Positions 1 through 9,531 of a stretch of DNA of 64,000 bases are shown in pieces. This stretch comes from Sphingobacterium sp. (GTDB lineage: Bacteria; Bacteroidota; Bacteroidia; Sphingobacteriales; Sphingobacteriaceae): contig JAITTY010000005.1 of assembly GCA_031286695.1 (NCBI GenBank), positions 1,054,001-1,118,000 on the forward strand, in the 5' to 3' direction. The notes under the pieces were generated by a model. That model saw nothing but the letters and a program-made list of their open reading frames with translations. It did not search any database and was not told where the DNA came from. Each line of letters starts with the position of its first letter. Position 1 is the stretch's first letter. A program made the position numbers and the translations under genes.

Positions 1-822
1 CCAGTTTGGATCCTCATCCGGGAATTTACCATCCCGTAATAAGGCCTCCTGTGGATCAACACCATATTTCACAAAATTTCCATTCACCCCAAAGATACGA
101 TAACGTGGCGTAGGTTCTTTTGCAAGCATGGAGCCTTTCAGCGATACCCGCAAATTATCATAGTACAATAGGCAGTCGAAGTTGTCGATCGTCTTGGCAT
201 GATCCCGTTGGATGGCCAAATCAGCAAAGACTGCATCTGGTTTTCCAAATAATTGCAGCGCCTGGTCGATAAGATGTGGTCCTAAATCATAAAATATACC
301 AGAACCCGGCAAATTTTCCTCACGCCAGGCGTTAGGACGCAGGTAATTGCGGAACCGGTCGAACCGGGATTCCAGATTCACAATTCGGCCCAATCTCCCG
401 CTTTTGATCATTTTCTCCACAGTCCGATAATCCGAGTTGAACCTTAAATTATGATAGGGTGCCAAAATCAGATTTTTCTCCTTCGCCAAAGCAATAAGTT
501 CATCTGCCTGTTCGACACTATTGGTAAATGGTTTTTCAACAACAACATGTTTTCCTGCTTCCAGTGCACGCTTTGCAAAAGGATAATGCATTTCATTGGA
601 CGTTGCAATCACGACCAGATCAATGGTTGTATCGTTAAAAATATCATCAGCAGACAAAGCAATTTCAGCCTGTGGGTAGCGCTGCTTTAACAAAAGTTGC
701 TGATCAGCTTTCCGGGCTGTCACTTTGACAAGATCCAATTCTGCAATCGAACGCATGACAGGAGCATGAAAAACCTGCCCTGAAATTCCAAAACCAATAA
801 GCCCTACGCGAATTTTCTTCAT
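1..822 (-). CDS. Gfo/Idh/MocA family oxidoreductase (partial)
   Basis: The gene starts at an ATG at 822 on the minus strand and runs off the left edge, leaving 274 codons without a stop. The N-terminus carries a Rossmann dinucleotide-binding motif (GFGISG, residues 10-15) and the family's EKP motif with the likely catalytic Lys97 (VVVEKPFTN). A second domain follows, with a conserved GIFYDLGPHLIDQAL stretch around residues 190-205. The family oxidises or reduces sugars, inositols and related compounds with NAD(P) in the cytoplasm; the substrate cannot be read from sequence. It begins 4 nt after the argS stop on the same strand, so the two are probably co-transcribed. Family membership is firm; the C-terminus lies outside the window. 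Confidence 0.9.
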   Translation of the reverse strand, partial: MKKIRVGLIGFGISGQVFHAPVMRSIAELDLVKVTARKADQQLLLKQRYPQAEIALSADDIFNDTTIDLVVIATSNEMHYPFAKRALEAGKHVVVEKPFTNSVEQADELIALAKEKNLILAPYHNLRFNSDYRTVEKMIKSGRLGRIVNLESRFDRFRNYLRPNAWREENLPGSGIFYDLGPHLIDQALQLFGKPDAVFADLAIQRDHAKTIDNFDCLLYYDNLRVSLKGSMLAKEPTPRYRIFGVNGNFVKYGVDPQEALLRDGKFPDEDPNW

Positions 823-826
823 AACA

Positions 827-2611
827 TTACATTCTTTCCGGTACACGAATTCCCAATAAGTTCATTCCTTTGGCAATAACCTTTGCTGCAGAAGCTGAAA
901 GGTGCAACCTAAAGTTTTTCACACCCTGATCTTCTGCTTTCAATATTGTCTCCTCATGATAGAATTTATTGTAGGATTTCGCTACTTCATAAATATAATT
1001 TGCCAGTTGTGCAGGACTGAACTCCTGTGCAGAAGCCTCAATAATCTCCGGAAAAGCGCCTAGCTGCTGAATTAAATCACGTTCATAGGAAGAGATCGTC
1101 GCAGGCACAGATACATCGCTGTTAAAATCAAAATCAGCTTTACTTAAGACAGATTTAATACGCGCGTGTGTGTATTGGATAAATGGTCCTGTATGCCCCT
1201 GAAAATCGACAGACTCATTTGGATCAAACAAGAGGCGTTTTTTAGGATCTACCTTTAATAGAAAATATTTAAGCGCCCCCATTCCAATCGTATCATAAAG
1301 AGCTGCTTTTGATTCCTCATCTAATCCTCCGGTCTTACCCAGCTCTTCCGTACGTTCTTGTGCAGTTTTCAGCATTTCAGCCATTAAATCATCTGCATCA
1401 ACAACAGTTCCCTCACGCGATTTCATTTTACCCGATGGCAGATCGACCATTCCATAAGACAAATGGAACAAACCGTCGGCCCAAGTTTTACCCAATTTCT
1501 TCAAGATCAAGAACAATACCTTGAAATGGTAATCCTGTTCGTTACCCACCACGTAAATAGATTCATTCATTTGGAATTCATCGTACTTCAATTGTGCTGT
1601 ACCTAAATCTTGCGTAATATAGACAGAAGTACCGTCACCACGAAGCACAAGTTTCTGATCTAATCCCTCCTCCGTTAGGTCAATCCAAACCGAGTTATCG
1701 TCTTTTTTAAAGAAAACGCCACTATCTAAACCCTCTTGGATAATATCTTTACCCAATAAATACGTATTGGATTCATAATAATATTTATCAAAATTGACCC
1801 CCAATTGCTTATAGGTTTTTTCAAATCCAGCATATACCCAGCTGTTCATTGTCTTCCAAAGCGAGATCACTTCTTCATTACCGGCTTCCCATTGTTGCAG
1901 CATTGCTTGTGCTTCCTTCATTAAAGGCGCATTTTTCTTTGCTTCATCTTCAGTTTGACCTTCAGCTTTCAAGCCTTCAATTTCTTTCTTGTACTCTTTA
2001 TCAAAGACCACATAATATTTTCCAACAAGATGGTCTCCTTTCATCCCTGTAGATTCGGGTGTTTCTCCAGCACCAAATTTCTGCCAGGCTAACATGGACT
2101 TACAGATATGAATACCACGATCGTTCACCAAGTTTGCTTTGATAACTTCATAACCATAGGCTTTCAGAATTTCAGCCACGGAATAGCCTAATAAATTGTT
2201 ACGAATATGGCCTAAATGCAGGGGCTTATTCGTATTTGGAGAAGAGTACTCAACCATCAGTTTTTTTCCATTTGCAGGAAATACGCCAAAGTCCTTCGCG
2301 GTTATAGTATGATTCAGCAATGTGATCCAGTAAGCATCGGAAAGAACAATATTCAAAAAGCCTTTGATCACATTGAAATCCGATATTTCAGCGATATACT
2401 GTTGCAAATACGCACCAATTTCTTTTCCAGTTTGTTCCGGAGAAGATTTCGAAAAGCGCGTTACTGGAAAAGTTACGATCGTAATTTGTCCTTCAAACTC
2501 CTTTCGGGTAGCTTGTAAAGCAATTTGATTTTCTAAAATATCTGCATTGTAAAGCTCTTTTACTGCCTGTACAGTGACTTCAACAAGTCGCTTTTGAATA
2601 GAATTTGCCAT
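827..2611 (-). CDS. argS: arginyl-tRNA synthetase
   Basis: A 594-residue class I aminoacyl-tRNA synthetase that charges tRNA-Arg in the cytoplasm. Visible features are the N-terminal additional domain (about 1-100), the HIGH-type motif HLGH at residues 132-135 within SSPNTNKPLHLGH, the sequence GMVDLPSGKMKSREGTVV where ArgRS carries its degenerate KMSKS region, and a C-terminal DALR-type anticodon-binding domain ending in LGIRVPERM. Length fits the family (550-600). It is divergent from the arginine decarboxylase gene and followed closely by the oxidoreductase gene at 822. Confidence 0.98.
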   Translation of the reverse strand: MANSIQKRLVEVTVQAVKELYNADILENQIALQATRKEFEGQITIVTFPVTRFSKSSPEQTGKEIGAYLQQYIAEISDFNVIKGFLNIVLSDAYWITLLNHTITAKDFGVFPANGKKLMVEYSSPNTNKPLHLGHIRNNLLGYSVAEILKAYGYEVIKANLVNDRGIHICKSMLAWQKFGAGETPESTGMKGDHLVGKYYVVFDKEYKKEIEGLKAEGQTEDEAKKNAPLMKEAQAMLQQWEAGNEEVISLWKTMNSWVYAGFEKTYKQLGVNFDKYYYESNTYLLGKDIIQEGLDSGVFFKKDDNSVWIDLTEEGLDQKLVLRGDGTSVYITQDLGTAQLKYDEFQMNESIYVVGNEQDYHFKVLFLILKKLGKTWADGLFHLSYGMVDLPSGKMKSREGTVVDADDLMAEMLKTAQERTEELGKTGGLDEESKAALYDTIGMGALKYFLLKVDPKKRLLFDPNESVDFQGHTGPFIQYTHARIKSVLSKADFDFNSDVSVPATISSYERDLIQQLGAFPEIIEASAQEFSPAQLANYIYEVAKSYNKFYHEETILKAEDQGVKNFRLHLSASAAKVIAKGMNLLGIRVPERM

Positions 2612-2696
2612 TTAATGATTTTGTAATTTTTACAACTTCCTGATAGTGAATTGGAAATAAATAACATTCCTTATTTAGGTATTCACCATTAAAGTA

Positions 2697-2704
2697 TATC
2701 TTTG
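2697..2704 (+). promoter_or_regulatory. putative -7 box (TATCTTTG) for the arginine decarboxylase gene
   Basis: TATCTTTG matches the Bacteroidota TAnnTTTG -7 consensus exactly and lies 15 nt before the ATG at 2720, which predicts a very short leader. No clear TTG -33 element is visible at the usual 19-21 nt spacing, so support is partial. Confidence 0.45.
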
Positions 2705-2719
2705 CAAAAATAATAAAAA

Positions 2720-4111
2720 ATGCAGAGCTATCAGGAATTTCTTGACTTAAGTGTTGGTTTTCCGCAAGACGGATTCGAAATCATCGACGACGAATTGTAT
2801 TTCCACGATTTGAATTTAATGGAAATGATAGAAACGTACGGTACGCCGCTACGTTTTACCTATTTGCCTATCGTCAGCAAAAAAATTCAGCAAGCGAAAA
2901 TCCTTTTTCAGACCGCAATTCTGAAACATAACTATCGCGGATCTTACAAATATTGTTATTGTACCAAATCATCACATTTCAAGCACATCGTAGAAGAAGC
3001 CTTGAAAAATGATATCCACCTGGAAACTTCATCTGCATTTGACATGCCGATGATCGATTCGTTGGAAAGACAGGGAACAGTAACAAAAGACATTACAGTC
3101 ATCTGTAATGGATTCAAAACCTACCAGTATAAACAGTATATTGTGGATATGATCCATGATGGGTATACGAACATTATACCGGTACTAGACAATAAAGAAG
3201 AGTTTAACCTGTACGATGATGAAATCGAACTCGATGAGCCTTGTGCTTTAGGAATCCGCGTTGCCTCTGAAGAGCAGCCAGATTCTCAATTCTATACATC
3301 TCGTTTAGGGATCCGCCAGGAAGACGTCATTGATTTCTATAACAACAAAATCGTTGACAATCCAAATTTCAAAGTCAAACTACTTCACTTTTTCATTAAT
3401 TCGGGTATCTCAGACACCCCGTATTACTGGAATGAACTGGAGAAATACGTTACATTATATTGTAAATTCAAAAAAGTAAATCCAGACTTAGATACCTTGG
3501 ATATCGGTGGCGGTATGCCGTTTAAGGATTCACTGGTACACGACTTTGACTACGAATACATGGTCAATGAAATTGTCAACCGGATCAAACAAATCTGCGC
3601 GCACCACGAGGTGATGGAACCAGACATCATTACTGAATTCGGTAAATACACTGTTGCTGAAGCATCAGGTATTCTTTATAAGGTTTTGGGTCGAAAGCAG
3701 CAAAACGATCGTGAACGTTGGTTTATGATTGACGGTTCATTCATCACGAATTTACCGGATGTATGGGCGTTGAATCAAAAATACATTCTATTGCCGATCA
3801 ATAACTGGGACTCCGAATATGAACGCGTCAATTTAGGCGGTATTACTTGCGACGGCCAGGATTATTATAATCAGGAGGCGCACATGAATTCAGTGTTTAT
3901 GCCGAAGACACGTAAGGTACAATATTTGGGATTCTTTCATACAGGAGCCTATCAAGATGTACTGAGCGGATATGGAGGGATCCACCACTGTTTACTACCC
4001 TCGCCTAAACATGTGCTCGTACGCCGCAATAGAGATGAAACATTCAACTATGAAGTATTTGGTGAGGAACAAAACTCCAAACAAGTCATGAAATTATTAG
4101 GCTATCAATAA
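2720..4111 (+). CDS. PLP-dependent arginine decarboxylase (alanine-racemase fold)
   Basis: A 463-residue fold-type III decarboxylase. The segment YKYCYCTKSSHFKHI (about 77-90) matches the strand where this fold places its PLP-binding lysine, so Lys83 is the likely Schiff-base residue. LDTLDIGGGMPF (about 260-270) is the glycine-rich phosphate-binding loop, and CDGQDYY (about 374-380) resembles the C-terminal CxxxD-type active-site element of the family. Related Bacteroidota proteins are annotated as arginine decarboxylase, giving agmatine for polyamine synthesis, but it is shorter than classical SpeA (about 630-660) and diaminopimelate-like substrates cannot be excluded. It is divergent from argS and closed by a strong hairpin at 4196-4229. 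Confidence 0.75.
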   Translation: MQSYQEFLDLSVGFPQDGFEIIDDELYFHDLNLMEMIETYGTPLRFTYLPIVSKKIQQAKILFQTAILKHNYRGSYKYCYCTKSSHFKHIVEEALKNDIHLETSSAFDMPMIDSLERQGTVTKDITVICNGFKTYQYKQYIVDMIHDGYTNIIPVLDNKEEFNLYDDEIELDEPCALGIRVASEEQPDSQFYTSRLGIRQEDVIDFYNNKIVDNPNFKVKLLHFFINSGISDTPYYWNELEKYVTLYCKFKKVNPDLDTLDIGGGMPFKDSLVHDFDYEYMVNEIVNRIKQICAHHEVMEPDIITEFGKYTVAEASGILYKVLGRKQQNDRERWFMIDGSFITNLPDVWALNQKYILLPINNWDSEYERVNLGGITCDGQDYYNQEAHMNSVFMPKTRKVQYLGFFHTGAYQDVLSGYGGIHHCLLPSPKHVLVRRNRDETFNYEVFGEEQNSKQVMKLLGYQ

Positions 4112-4195
4112 AATATGCCTTCAAAAACGAACTACTTAAAATAGCAACGATTGCAGTCCTGTATTCTTGCCAAAAAAGTATTTTTAAATAACGAT

Positions 4196-4235
4196 AAAAC
4201 GGTCCCGATCTTAGAAACGGGACCGTTTTATTTTG
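4196..4235 (+). terminator. Rho-independent terminator after the decarboxylase gene
   Basis: A perfect 12-bp inverted repeat (4196-4207 with 4218-4229, core CGGTCCCG/CGGGACCG) with a 10-nt loop is followed by a T-rich run. It lies about 85 nt after the decarboxylase stop. Confidence 0.85.
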
Positions 4236-4238
4236 CGT

Positions 4239-4430
4239 TTAACCGCGCCAATTATAACTGGGATCAATTCGAAAACCAAATCCAGATAGCCCACGTGATC
4301 CATCAACGAGAATCGGAAAGATAAACTTCATACCAAGGCCTAAAATAATAGGGACTTTGTCCGTACCTAATAGGGACTTGATAGGGACCTCATTCGGATG
4401 AAAGCGTTTAAAACACCTATTAGGTTCGAA
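4239..4430 (-). pseudogene. gene relic: 63-codon open frame without a start codon
   Basis: In the 535-nt gap between the decarboxylase and the thioredoxin-like gene, the minus strand holds an open frame bounded by stops with no ATG near its beginning. It reads like a real protein end (GLGMKFIFPILVDG, then GFRIDPSYNWRG before the stop). The family is not recognised. The same stretch contains three copies of TAGGGAC on the plus strand (about 4350-4390). The rest of the gap (4431-4646) shows only a weak hairpin at 4559-4585. The most likely reading is the 3' remnant of a lost gene; chance coding is possible. Confidence 0.35.
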
Positions 4431-4646
4431 TTAGATCAGCATAAAATATGGGGCAAGTAGCTTGTTGGCAGCTTCTCTTTCCTAACTTGTTCACAACAGG
4501 AAACCCCGATTTCAGTAGGCGACTAACTTATTCGAGAGGGCTGTTTAATGTATTACAAAGAAAGCCTTTTAAAAAGAGGCTTTCTGTTTACTTATTTGCT
4601 ATTTTTCTATTTTAGTATATCATAGAAATTATGGTTTCAAAAATAT

Positions 4647-5153
4647 TTATTTCGCCACCCAAGCCGTAAAGAAGTTAAGTACTTTTTCTTCATCATACCC
4701 CTTTCCTTTTTCCAAACTACCACTCTCCTGTACATGCAATGTTTTTCCGTTTCTGTCTAAAACAATAAAAAATGGATAACCTAATTTGTTTCCTTCGGGA
4801 GCATACTTCTGAAAAACAGCTTCGTTTTTATTTTCCTTTGAATAATTCAGGTGATAATAGAGAAAGCGACTCTTCAACAACTTGTCTATACTTGCCGTTT
4901 TGTGGATATAATCATTAAACCTTAAACACCAGACACACCAATTCCCCCCAGCTTGGATAATAATATTTTTCCTTTCTTTCTTTGCCTGAACTAATAACTG
5001 ATCAATATCATTTTGTGCATTAGCATCTGGATTGTAAGGCTTTGAAAGTTCCTGAACTGCAGAAACCTGCTGTGAGAACGCTTTAGACTGCAAAACTACC
5101 GTTCCAAAAAACACAACAGCTCCGCACAGCAATAATCTTATATTTCTCATCAT
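4647..5153 (-). CDS. secreted thioredoxin-like protein
   Basis: 168 residues with an N-terminal signal peptide (about 1-28, ending ...SKAFSQQ), so probably periplasmic. The thioredoxin-fold active site is C73-V-W-C76 within GGNWCVWCLRF, a CxxC flanked by tryptophans as in DsbD-gamma/DUF255-like thioredoxins. YPFFIVLDRNG supplies the cis-proline strand. It probably reduces or isomerises periplasmic disulfides; the partner is not evident. It stands alone, with a 458-nt gap upstream. Confidence 0.8.
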   Translation of the reverse strand: MMRNIRLLLCGAVVFFGTVVLQSKAFSQQVSAVQELSKPYNPDANAQNDIDQLLVQAKKERKNIIIQAGGNWCVWCLRFNDYIHKTASIDKLLKSRFLYYHLNYSKENKNEAVFQKYAPEGNKLGYPFFIVLDRNGKTLHVQESGSLEKGKGYDEEKVLNFFTAWVAK

Positions 5154-5611
5154 GAATAAATTAAATAGTCATCTAAAATTACAAAATCGTTTGTTCAAAC
5201 CAAAACATAAGCAGCCTATAATGGTTAAACATTACATAGCTATTGACCATGCAAAAAAAAATCCACGATCAAACAGCCTACATGTTGACAGACGCGTTAA
5301 ACATAATCAGACAACATAGATGCTGCCTTAAGTAATCAAAATGGGGCCATTATCAACTACTCCCTATTGGCGGGCAATAAAAAACACAGCTTATTGACAG
5401 CCCATATCGAGCTGTTGACGAAAACAGGAAAGCTTCTTTTTATTCAAATCAAAACAATAAAAAACAAAACAAAACTAAAACAAACACTATATCTTAACAT
5501 AAATATTATTTAATTTCTTTTAAAATTTAATAAATATACCATAACTTAGTAATAAGGAAGCGGAAAAACGAGTACACAAGATTCACCATATAAAGACCAA
5601 AACGAAACAAA
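5154..5611. other. intergenic region upstream of glpD and the thioredoxin-like gene
   Basis: This 458-nt divergent intergenic region is AT-rich, especially 5440-5550. It must contain the promoters of both flanking genes. TAACTTAG at 5542-5549 resembles a -7 box for glpD with one mismatch. No coding relic, riboswitch or strong hairpin was recognised. Confidence 0.4.
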
Positions 5612-7189
5612 ATGAAACATCAAGAATTCAAAAGGTCAAAACTGATAGAAAAAATAAGAGACACAAGCGCGTGGGATGTTATCGTAATAGGTGGCGGTGC
5701 CAGCGGACTAGGTGTTGCATTAGACGCCTTAAGCCGAGGTTTCAAAACAATTTTACTGGAGCAGGTTGATTTTGCAAAAGGCACTTCGAGCAAAGCTACA
5801 AAGCTTGTCCATGGTGGTGTACGCTACTTGGCTCAGGGCGATATTTCTCTGGTTAAAGAAGCCCTTCATGAAAGAGGTTTACTTCAAAAAAACGCACCAC
5901 ATCTAGTCAAAAACCAATCATTTATCATCCCTAATTACAGCTGGTTCGATGGTCCATTCTATACAATTGGAATGAAAATATATGATCTTTTGGCCGGTAA
6001 ATTAAGTCTGGGAAAATCTACCCATATCAATAAAGAAGAAACACTTAGCCGCATAAGCACTGTTAGACCAAAAGGTTTATATGGTGGAGTAGTCTATCAG
6101 GACGGGCAATTTGACGACTCCAGACTTGCCCTCAACATAGCACAGACCTGTATACAAATGGGCGGTGTTGCGCTGAATTATGTCAGGGTAAATAGCCTAA
6201 CCAAAGATAGCAACGGACGGATTAACGGTGTGATTGCCAATGACACCGAAACAGGCGAAGTTTTTACGATACAGGGCAAGGCTATAATCAATGCAACAGG
6301 CATATTTGTCGATGACATTTTAAAAATGGACAGGCCGGAAGCAAAACAGCTGGTGCGCCCTAGCCAAGGTGTCCATCTCGTGTTTGACAAATCATTTCTC
6401 CCGGGAGATGATGCTATTATGATTCCAAAAACAGATGATGGACGTGTTCTTTTCCTAGTCCCCTGGCACAATCGGGTCATTGCAGGAACAACAGATACCC
6501 CGATTGATGAACACAGCCTCGAGCCTGTTGCTTTGGAACAGGAAATCGATTTCATTTTGAAAACTGCAGGACGCTACTTAACGAAACAACCAACAAGAGC
6601 AGATGCACTGGCGGTATTCGCCGGTCTTCGTCCATTAGCTGCCCCTACTGGTAACTCCAATAAAACCAAAGAGATCTCACGAAGCCACAAGGTAATCGTC
6701 AGCGACTCCAAATTACTCACTTTAACAGGCGGAAAGTGGACAACATTCCGTCGAATGGGGCAAGATACAATCGACAAAGCGATAAAAATTGGCTGTCTAC
6801 CGCAAAAAGAAAGCCGGTCCGCCACACAAAAGATTTATAGTGCCATTCCGACATCAGACAGAAGCAATCACCTATATATTTATGGCGCTGACCAAGAAGC
6901 CATCCATGCATTAGCCCAGGAAAATCCCGAATGGAACGAGAAATTAATAGCACACCTTGAATTCAAAAAGGCAGAAGTTGTTTGGGCAGCACGCAATGAG
7001 CTTGCCAGAACCGTGGAAGATGTGCTATCCCGTCGTGTACGCATGCTCTTTCTGGACGCAAAAGCCGCAATCGAAGCAGCACCAGAGGTCGCTAGACTAC
7101 TCGCGCAGGAACTGGACAAGGATGAAAATTGGCAAAATCATCAAATAGAAAACTTTCAAAAAGTTGCAAAAAATTATATCTTAAAGTAA
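5612..7189 (+). CDS. glpD: glycerol-3-phosphate dehydrogenase, FAD-dependent
   Basis: 525 residues. It oxidises sn-glycerol-3-phosphate to dihydroxyacetone phosphate and passes electrons to the quinone pool at the inner membrane. The FAD-binding motif is [10 protein letters not shown] (about 25-34), followed by the family signatures [17 protein letters not shown] (about 57-73) and [11 protein letters not shown]-terminal DAO_C domain ends near [14 protein letters not shown]. Length matches GlpD. It is the first gene of glpD-glpK-glpF, 28 nt before glpK. Confidence 0.96.
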   Translation: MKHQEFKRSKLIEKIRDTSAWDVIVIGGGASGLGVALDALSRGFKTILLEQVDFAKGTSSKATKLVHGGVRYLAQGDISLVKEALHERGLLQKNAPHLVKNQSFIIPNYSWFDGPFYTIGMKIYDLLAGKLSLGKSTHINKEETLSRISTVRPKGLYGGVVYQDGQFDDSRLALNIAQTCIQMGGVALNYVRVNSLTKDSNGRINGVIANDTETGEVFTIQGKAIINATGIFVDDILKMDRPEAKQLVRPSQGVHLVFDKSFLPGDDAIMIPKTDDGRVLFLVPWHNRVIAGTTDTPIDEHSLEPVALEQEIDFILKTAGRYLTKQPTRADALAVFAGLRPLAAPTGNSNKTKEISRSHKVIVSDSKLLTLTGGKWTTFRRMGQDTIDKAIKIGCLPQKESRSATQKIYSAIPTSDRSNHLYIYGADQEAIHALAQENPEWNEKLIAHLEFKKAEVVWAARNELARTVEDVLSRRVRMLFLDAKAAIEAAPEVARLLAQELDKDENWQNHQIENFQKVAKNYILK

Positions 7190-7217
7190 CACAAAAAATA
7201 ACCAGCAATACTCAATT

Positions 7218-8717
7218 ATGGAACAGCAATACATCTTGGCAATGGATCAAGGCACGACTAGCTCCAGAGCTATAATTTTTGATAAAGACAGAAATATAAT
7301 CTCCATTGCCCAGAAGGAATTCACACAGATATTCCCACAACCGGGATGGGTCGAACATGACCCACATGAAATCTGGTCAACGCAGGCAGGTGTCACAGCA
7401 GAAGCCACCACAAAGGCAGGATTAAATGGTAAAAATATTGCCGCTATTGGCATAACCAATCAACGCGAAACTGTCGTCGTCTGGGATAAAGAAACCGGAA
7501 AACCCATTTATAATGCTATCGTTTGGCAAGATAAGCGCACAGCAGATTATTGCGACGAGTTGCGTAGCACCGGAAAGCATGATATGATCCAGGAAAAAAC
7601 GGGTCTGATATTAGATCCTTATTTTTCCGCTACCAAAATCAAATGGATTCTGGATCATGTAGAAGGTGCCCGAGAAAAAGCACAAAACGGGGAATTAATC
7701 TGTGGAACTATCGATACTTGGCTCGTATGGAATCTCACCCGTGGCGATGCCCACATTACCGACGTCACAAACGCTTCCCGAACCTTACTGTTTAACATCC
7801 ACAGCATGGAATGGGACAAGGAACTCCTTGAATTGTTTGACATCCCCGCTGCTATGCTTCCTCAGGTAAAAGAAAGTAGCGAAATATATGGAGAATCCCG
7901 GACTACCATTTTTGCCCACAAAGTCAAAATAGCAGGAATTGCGGGCGATCAGCAGGCCGCGCTTTTCGGACAGCAATGTATCGAGAAAGGAATGGTAAAA
8001 AACACATACGGAACAGGATGCTTTATGTTAATGAACATCGGCGATAAACCAATCCGCTCAAAGAACAACCTTTTAACAACCGTTGCATGGAAAATCAATG
8101 GAAAAACAGAATATGCCTTGGAAGGGAGTATATTTATCGGTGGCGCACTGGTCCAATGGTTACGCGACAATCTTAACATTATTTATAAATCGGCCGATGT
8201 TGAACAACTGGCACTTACGGAAAAAGATAACGGTGGCGTCACCTTTATCCCCACGTTTGCAGGACTGGGAGCCCCATACTGGAATGCACGTGCGCAAGGC
8301 ACTTTATTTGGGCTTACGCGTGCGACGACCAATGGCCATATAGCACGTGCCTCATTGGAAGCGATCTCACTACAGACTCGTGATGTCCTCCAGGCAATGG
8401 AAGCTGATAGCGGCATACCGATCAAAGAATTACGTGTAGACGGCGGTGCGACAGCAAATAATCTACTTATGCAAATCCAGGCCAATGTATTAAATAGCAA
8501 CGTTGTACGCCCTAAAATCACGGAAACAACCGCTTTGGGCGCAGCATATCTCGCAGGGCTAGCAGTAGGATTCTGGAAAGATGAGGCGGAGATATCAAAG
8601 TTTTGGGCACAGGATCGTATATTTGAACCCGAGACCGAGCAAGAAGAGCAAACAAACAAGATCATTAAGCTCTGGACCAAGGGAATCAAAGCATTACAAT
8701 ACTGGACTGAAAACTAA
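7218..8717 (+). CDS. glpK: glycerol kinase
   Basis: 499 residues of the FGGY kinase family, ATP-dependent phosphorylation of glycerol to glycerol-3-phosphate. The N-terminal phosphate loop [13 protein letters not shown] is at about 9-21, the glycerol-site segment [17 protein letters not shown] at about 77-93, and the FGGY C-terminal signature region includes [20 protein letters not shown]. Length is typical (about 500). It lies between glpD and glpF, so uptake, phosphorylation and oxidation of glycerol are encoded together. Confidence 0.97.
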   Translation: MEQQYILAMDQGTTSSRAIIFDKDRNIISIAQKEFTQIFPQPGWVEHDPHEIWSTQAGVTAEATTKAGLNGKNIAAIGITNQRETVVVWDKETGKPIYNAIVWQDKRTADYCDELRSTGKHDMIQEKTGLILDPYFSATKIKWILDHVEGAREKAQNGELICGTIDTWLVWNLTRGDAHITDVTNASRTLLFNIHSMEWDKELLELFDIPAAMLPQVKESSEIYGESRTTIFAHKVKIAGIAGDQQAALFGQQCIEKGMVKNTYGTGCFMLMNIGDKPIRSKNNLLTTVAWKINGKTEYALEGSIFIGGALVQWLRDNLNIIYKSADVEQLALTEKDNGGVTFIPTFAGLGAPYWNARAQGTLFGLTRATTNGHIARASLEAISLQTRDVLQAMEADSGIPIKELRVDGGATANNLLMQIQANVLNSNVVRPKITETTALGAAYLAGLAVGFWKDEAEISKFWAQDRIFEPETEQEEQTNKIIKLWTKGIKALQYWTEN

Positions 8718-8726
8718 CCAATAAAT

Positions 8727-9467
8727 ATGAACCATTATTTAGCAGAATTTATTGGCACAACGCTCCTCCTTCTTTTAGGTAATGGCGTTGTTGCCAACGT
8801 TATCTTGAAAGGCACAAAAGGGGAAAATGGAGGGTGGATTGTGATCACGACTGCATGGGCACTGGCGGTCTATGTAGGTGTCGTATTTGCAGGCCCTTAT
8901 ACCGGAGCGCATCTTAACCCCGCAGTAACCATTGCTGTCGCGCTTAATCATGGACTTTCGTGGACGGAGGTTCCAGGCTATATTCTTGCCCAAATTGCTG
9001 GTGGCTTCTGTGGTGCCATGCTAACCTACATCATGCACAAAGACCATTTCGATGCAACAGCAGACCCAACCACCAAACTTGGTGTTTTCGCTACGATACC
9101 CAACATTCGAAATACGTCAACAAATCTGGCAAGTGAGATTATCGGAACCTTTGTCTTGATTTTTGTTATTTTCTTTATAACAGGTCAAGATGTGACCATT
9201 GATGGAAAAACGGCCCCAATAGGCATGGGCTCCCTTGGTGCTATACCCGTTGCATTTCTAGTATGGGCCATCGGGCTATCATTGGGCGGTACCACAGGAT
9301 ATGCAATCAATCCCGCCCGGGATCTTGGCCCACGCCTATTTCACGCGTTTTGGCCAATCAAAGGAAAAGGAAGCTCAGACTGGTCCTATGCATGGATTCC
9401 GATTGCAGGACCGATTCTAGGTGCTATTTTAGCCTTTGCACTTTATACATGTATAAAACCAGCCTAG
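8727..9467 (+). CDS. glpF: glycerol facilitator (aquaglyceroporin)
   Basis: 246-residue MIP channel with six predicted membrane helices and two NPA half-helices: NPA at 64-66 (GAHLNPAVT) and 195-197 (GYAINPARD). Asp199 after NPAR is the usual marker of glycerol-conducting channels rather than water-only aquaporins. It starts 9 nt after the glpK stop and is the last gene of the operon. It allows glycerol to enter across the inner membrane, where GlpK traps it. Confidence 0.95.
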   Translation: MNHYLAEFIGTTLLLLLGNGVVANVILKGTKGENGGWIVITTAWALAVYVGVVFAGPYTGAHLNPAVTIAVALNHGLSWTEVPGYILAQIAGGFCGAMLTYIMHKDHFDATADPTTKLGVFATIPNIRNTSTNLASEIIGTFVLIFVIFFITGQDVTIDGKTAPIGMGSLGAIPVAFLVWAIGLSLGGTTGYAINPARDLGPRLFHAFWPIKGKGSSDWSYAWIPIAGPILGAILAFALYTCIKPA

Positions 9468-9487
9468 TCGAAACAGCTATTCTTCGC

Positions 9488-9530
9488 AAAATAAAAGGGG
9501 GATTCAATTTATGAATCCCCCTTTTATTTT
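9488..9530. terminator. bidirectional terminator between glpF and the acyltransferase pair
   Basis: A perfect 19-bp inverted repeat (9488-9506 with 9512-9530) with a 5-nt loop, GGGGG/CCCCC core, and A and T runs on either side. It sits between the converging glpF and the minus-strand gene ending at 9532, so it can serve both. Confidence 0.9.
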
Positions 9531-9531
9531 A

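Noticed and set aside
4559..4585. Hairpin AGAAAGCCT/AGGCTTTCT considered as a terminator for the thioredoxin-like gene
   Set aside because: The stem is real but there is no T run on either strand and it lies over 60 nt past the stop.
8183..8689. 168-codon open frame antisense to glpK
   Set aside because: It lies wholly within a well-conserved gene; long antisense frames arise from the codon pattern, and no protein signature is seen.
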